Assembly (NCBI GenBank): GCA_903850275.1
Contig: CAINLH010000115.1
Location: 1-6,776 of the forward strand
Direction: 5' to 3'
Origin: an uncultured Acidimicrobium sp.
GTDB lineage: Bacteria; Actinomycetota; Acidimicrobiia; Acidimicrobiales; Ilumatobacteraceae
DNA length: 6,776 nt
Shown here piece by piece: positions 6,024 to 6,776 of this stretch. Each line of letters starts with the position of its first letter. The first letter of the stretch is position 1. The notes under the pieces are model-generated. The model searched no databases. It had not been told where the DNA came from and was given only the letters and a program-made list of their open reading frames with translations. Both the position numbers and the translations under genes were made by a program.

Positions 6024-6776
6024 TCTACGCCCTACAAGCGAGATATTGCGTTCAATCGGTAACGATGTAGTTGGGCGCAAGCGCGAACGGGAGTTGTTGG
6101 TGGCCGCGCTTATCGCCGGCCGCCACATCTTGCTCGAAGGCCCTCCTGGAACGGGTAAGTCAACGCTGTTGCGCAGCATGGCTGGCGCGATGGGAATGGG
6201 TTTCGCATTTGTAGAGGGCAACGCAGAACTGACACCAGCTCGCCTTGTCGGTCACTTCGATCCTGCTCGCGTCATGGTTGATGGCTATCAACCATCAGTG
6301 TTTGTGGATGGGCCACTAGTTACTGCCTTGCGCGAAGGATCACTTCTCTATGTGGAAGAGATCAACCGCATTCCCGAAGAAACACTGAACGTGTTGATCA
6401 CCGTCATGAGCGAAGGCAACATCACAGTCCCGCGGCTAGGTGTTGTTGAAAGCGCCCCAGGTTTCCGGTTGGTTGCAGCAATGAACCCATTCGACGCTGT
6501 TGGCACTGCACGCATTTCAAGCGCGGTGTACGACCGAGTGTGTCGTATTGCGATGACGTATCAGTCCTCCGAAGAGGAAACGGCAATCGTCTCTCGTCAT
6601 CTACTTGCAGCCAATGCGGGTGAGATGCCCAACGAGGAATGGGTTGGAAAAATTGTTGAGGTAGTGAGGCGCACCAGAAGTCATGCCGACTTGCGTTTCG
6701 GTTCGTCCATTCGAGGCGCAATCGACGCCGCGCTAGTTGCCGCCAGCCTTTCGCAAGTTCGTGGTGCGCCAATCAC
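6016..6776 (+). CDS. MoxR/CbbQ-like AAA+ ATPase, 3' end cut by window edge
   Basis: The frame is open from an ATG at 6016 to the right edge, giving 253 complete codons of a family usually around 280-330 residues, so the lid domain is incomplete. It shows Walker A GPPGTGKST at 42-50, Walker B with LLYVEEINR at 110-118, sensor 1 Asn in AAMNP (N157), an arginine finger candidate in AVYDRV (R174), and a sensor 2 region RFGSSIRGA at 227-235. Walker B carries Val-Glu-Glu rather than Asp-Glu, as in some CbbQ/NorQ/GvpN-like members. These ATPases act as chaperones that activate or insert metal into partner proteins, usually with a von Willebrand A-domain protein encoded next door; that gene would lie beyond the window. 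The ATG lies within the end of the dehydrogenase gene (8-bp overlap) and has no clear ribosome site, so translation is probably coupled. A link with maturation of the dehydrogenase is conjecture. Confidence 0.9.
   Translation, partial: MADLRPTSEILRSIGNDVVGRKRERELLVAALIAGRHILLEGPPGTGKSTLLRSMAGAMGMGFAFVEGNAELTPARLVGHFDPARVMVDGYQPSVFVDGPLVTALREGSLLYVEEINRIPEETLNVLITVMSEGNITVPRLGVVESAPGFRLVAAMNPFDAVGTARISSAVYDRVCRIAMTYQSSEEETAIVSRHLLAANAGEMPNEEWVGKIVEVVRRTRSHADLRFGSSIRGAIDAALVAASLSQVRGAPI

Noticed and set aside
5796..6221. 141-residue minus-strand frame over the dehydrogenase-ATPase junction
   Set aside because: It is antisense to the Walker A region and the dehydrogenase C-terminus; no independent evidence supports it.

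Overview
The window holds most of a mycofactocin biosynthesis locus, the peptide-derived redox cofactor (RiPP) system known mainly from Actinomycetota. It is gene-dense with moderate GC (roughly half by eye), strong use of overlapping stop/start codons, and non-ATG starts. The gene content fits an actinobacterium, and the moderate GC would suit an aquatic Acidimicrobiia-type lineage. The taxonomic guess is an inference; no rRNA or other phylogenetic marker is present.

Layout: a minus-strand operon runs from about 4788 down to the left edge in the order mftA (49-aa precursor peptide), mftB (peptide-binding PqqD-like protein), mftC (radical SAM/SPASM maturase), plsY (acyl-phosphate:glycerol-3-phosphate acyltransferase family), a DedA-family membrane protein, mftE (creatininase-family peptidase) and mftF (family 2 glycosyltransferase, cut by the window's left edge). 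Every junction in this operon is either an overlap (4 to 11 bp) or a gap of at most 14 bp, so these seven genes are probably one transcription unit. On the plus strand, across a 122-bp divergent promoter region, lies a zinc-dependent alcohol dehydrogenase of the mycofactocin-associated (NDMA-dependent) type. It overlaps by 8 bp with a MoxR/CbbQ-like AAA+ ATPase that runs off the right edge.

How the genes work together: MftB presents MftA to MftC, which oxidatively decarboxylates and crosslinks the C-terminal Val-Tyr. MftE cuts the modified dipeptide free and MftF adds sugars to it. The divergent dehydrogenase is a probable client enzyme that uses the finished cofactor to reoxidise its tightly held nicotinamide. 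The AAA+ protein may remodel or activate a partner protein encoded beyond the right edge.

The unusual point is the operon structure. The flavoprotein gene mftD normally sits between mftC and mftE; here that slot holds two membrane-protein genes, plsY and dedA. Neither mftD nor the regulator mftR nor mftG is visible in the window. No RNA genes, mobile elements, CRISPR arrays or long non-coding stretches were seen. The only intergenic space above 20 bp is the divergent region 4789-4910.
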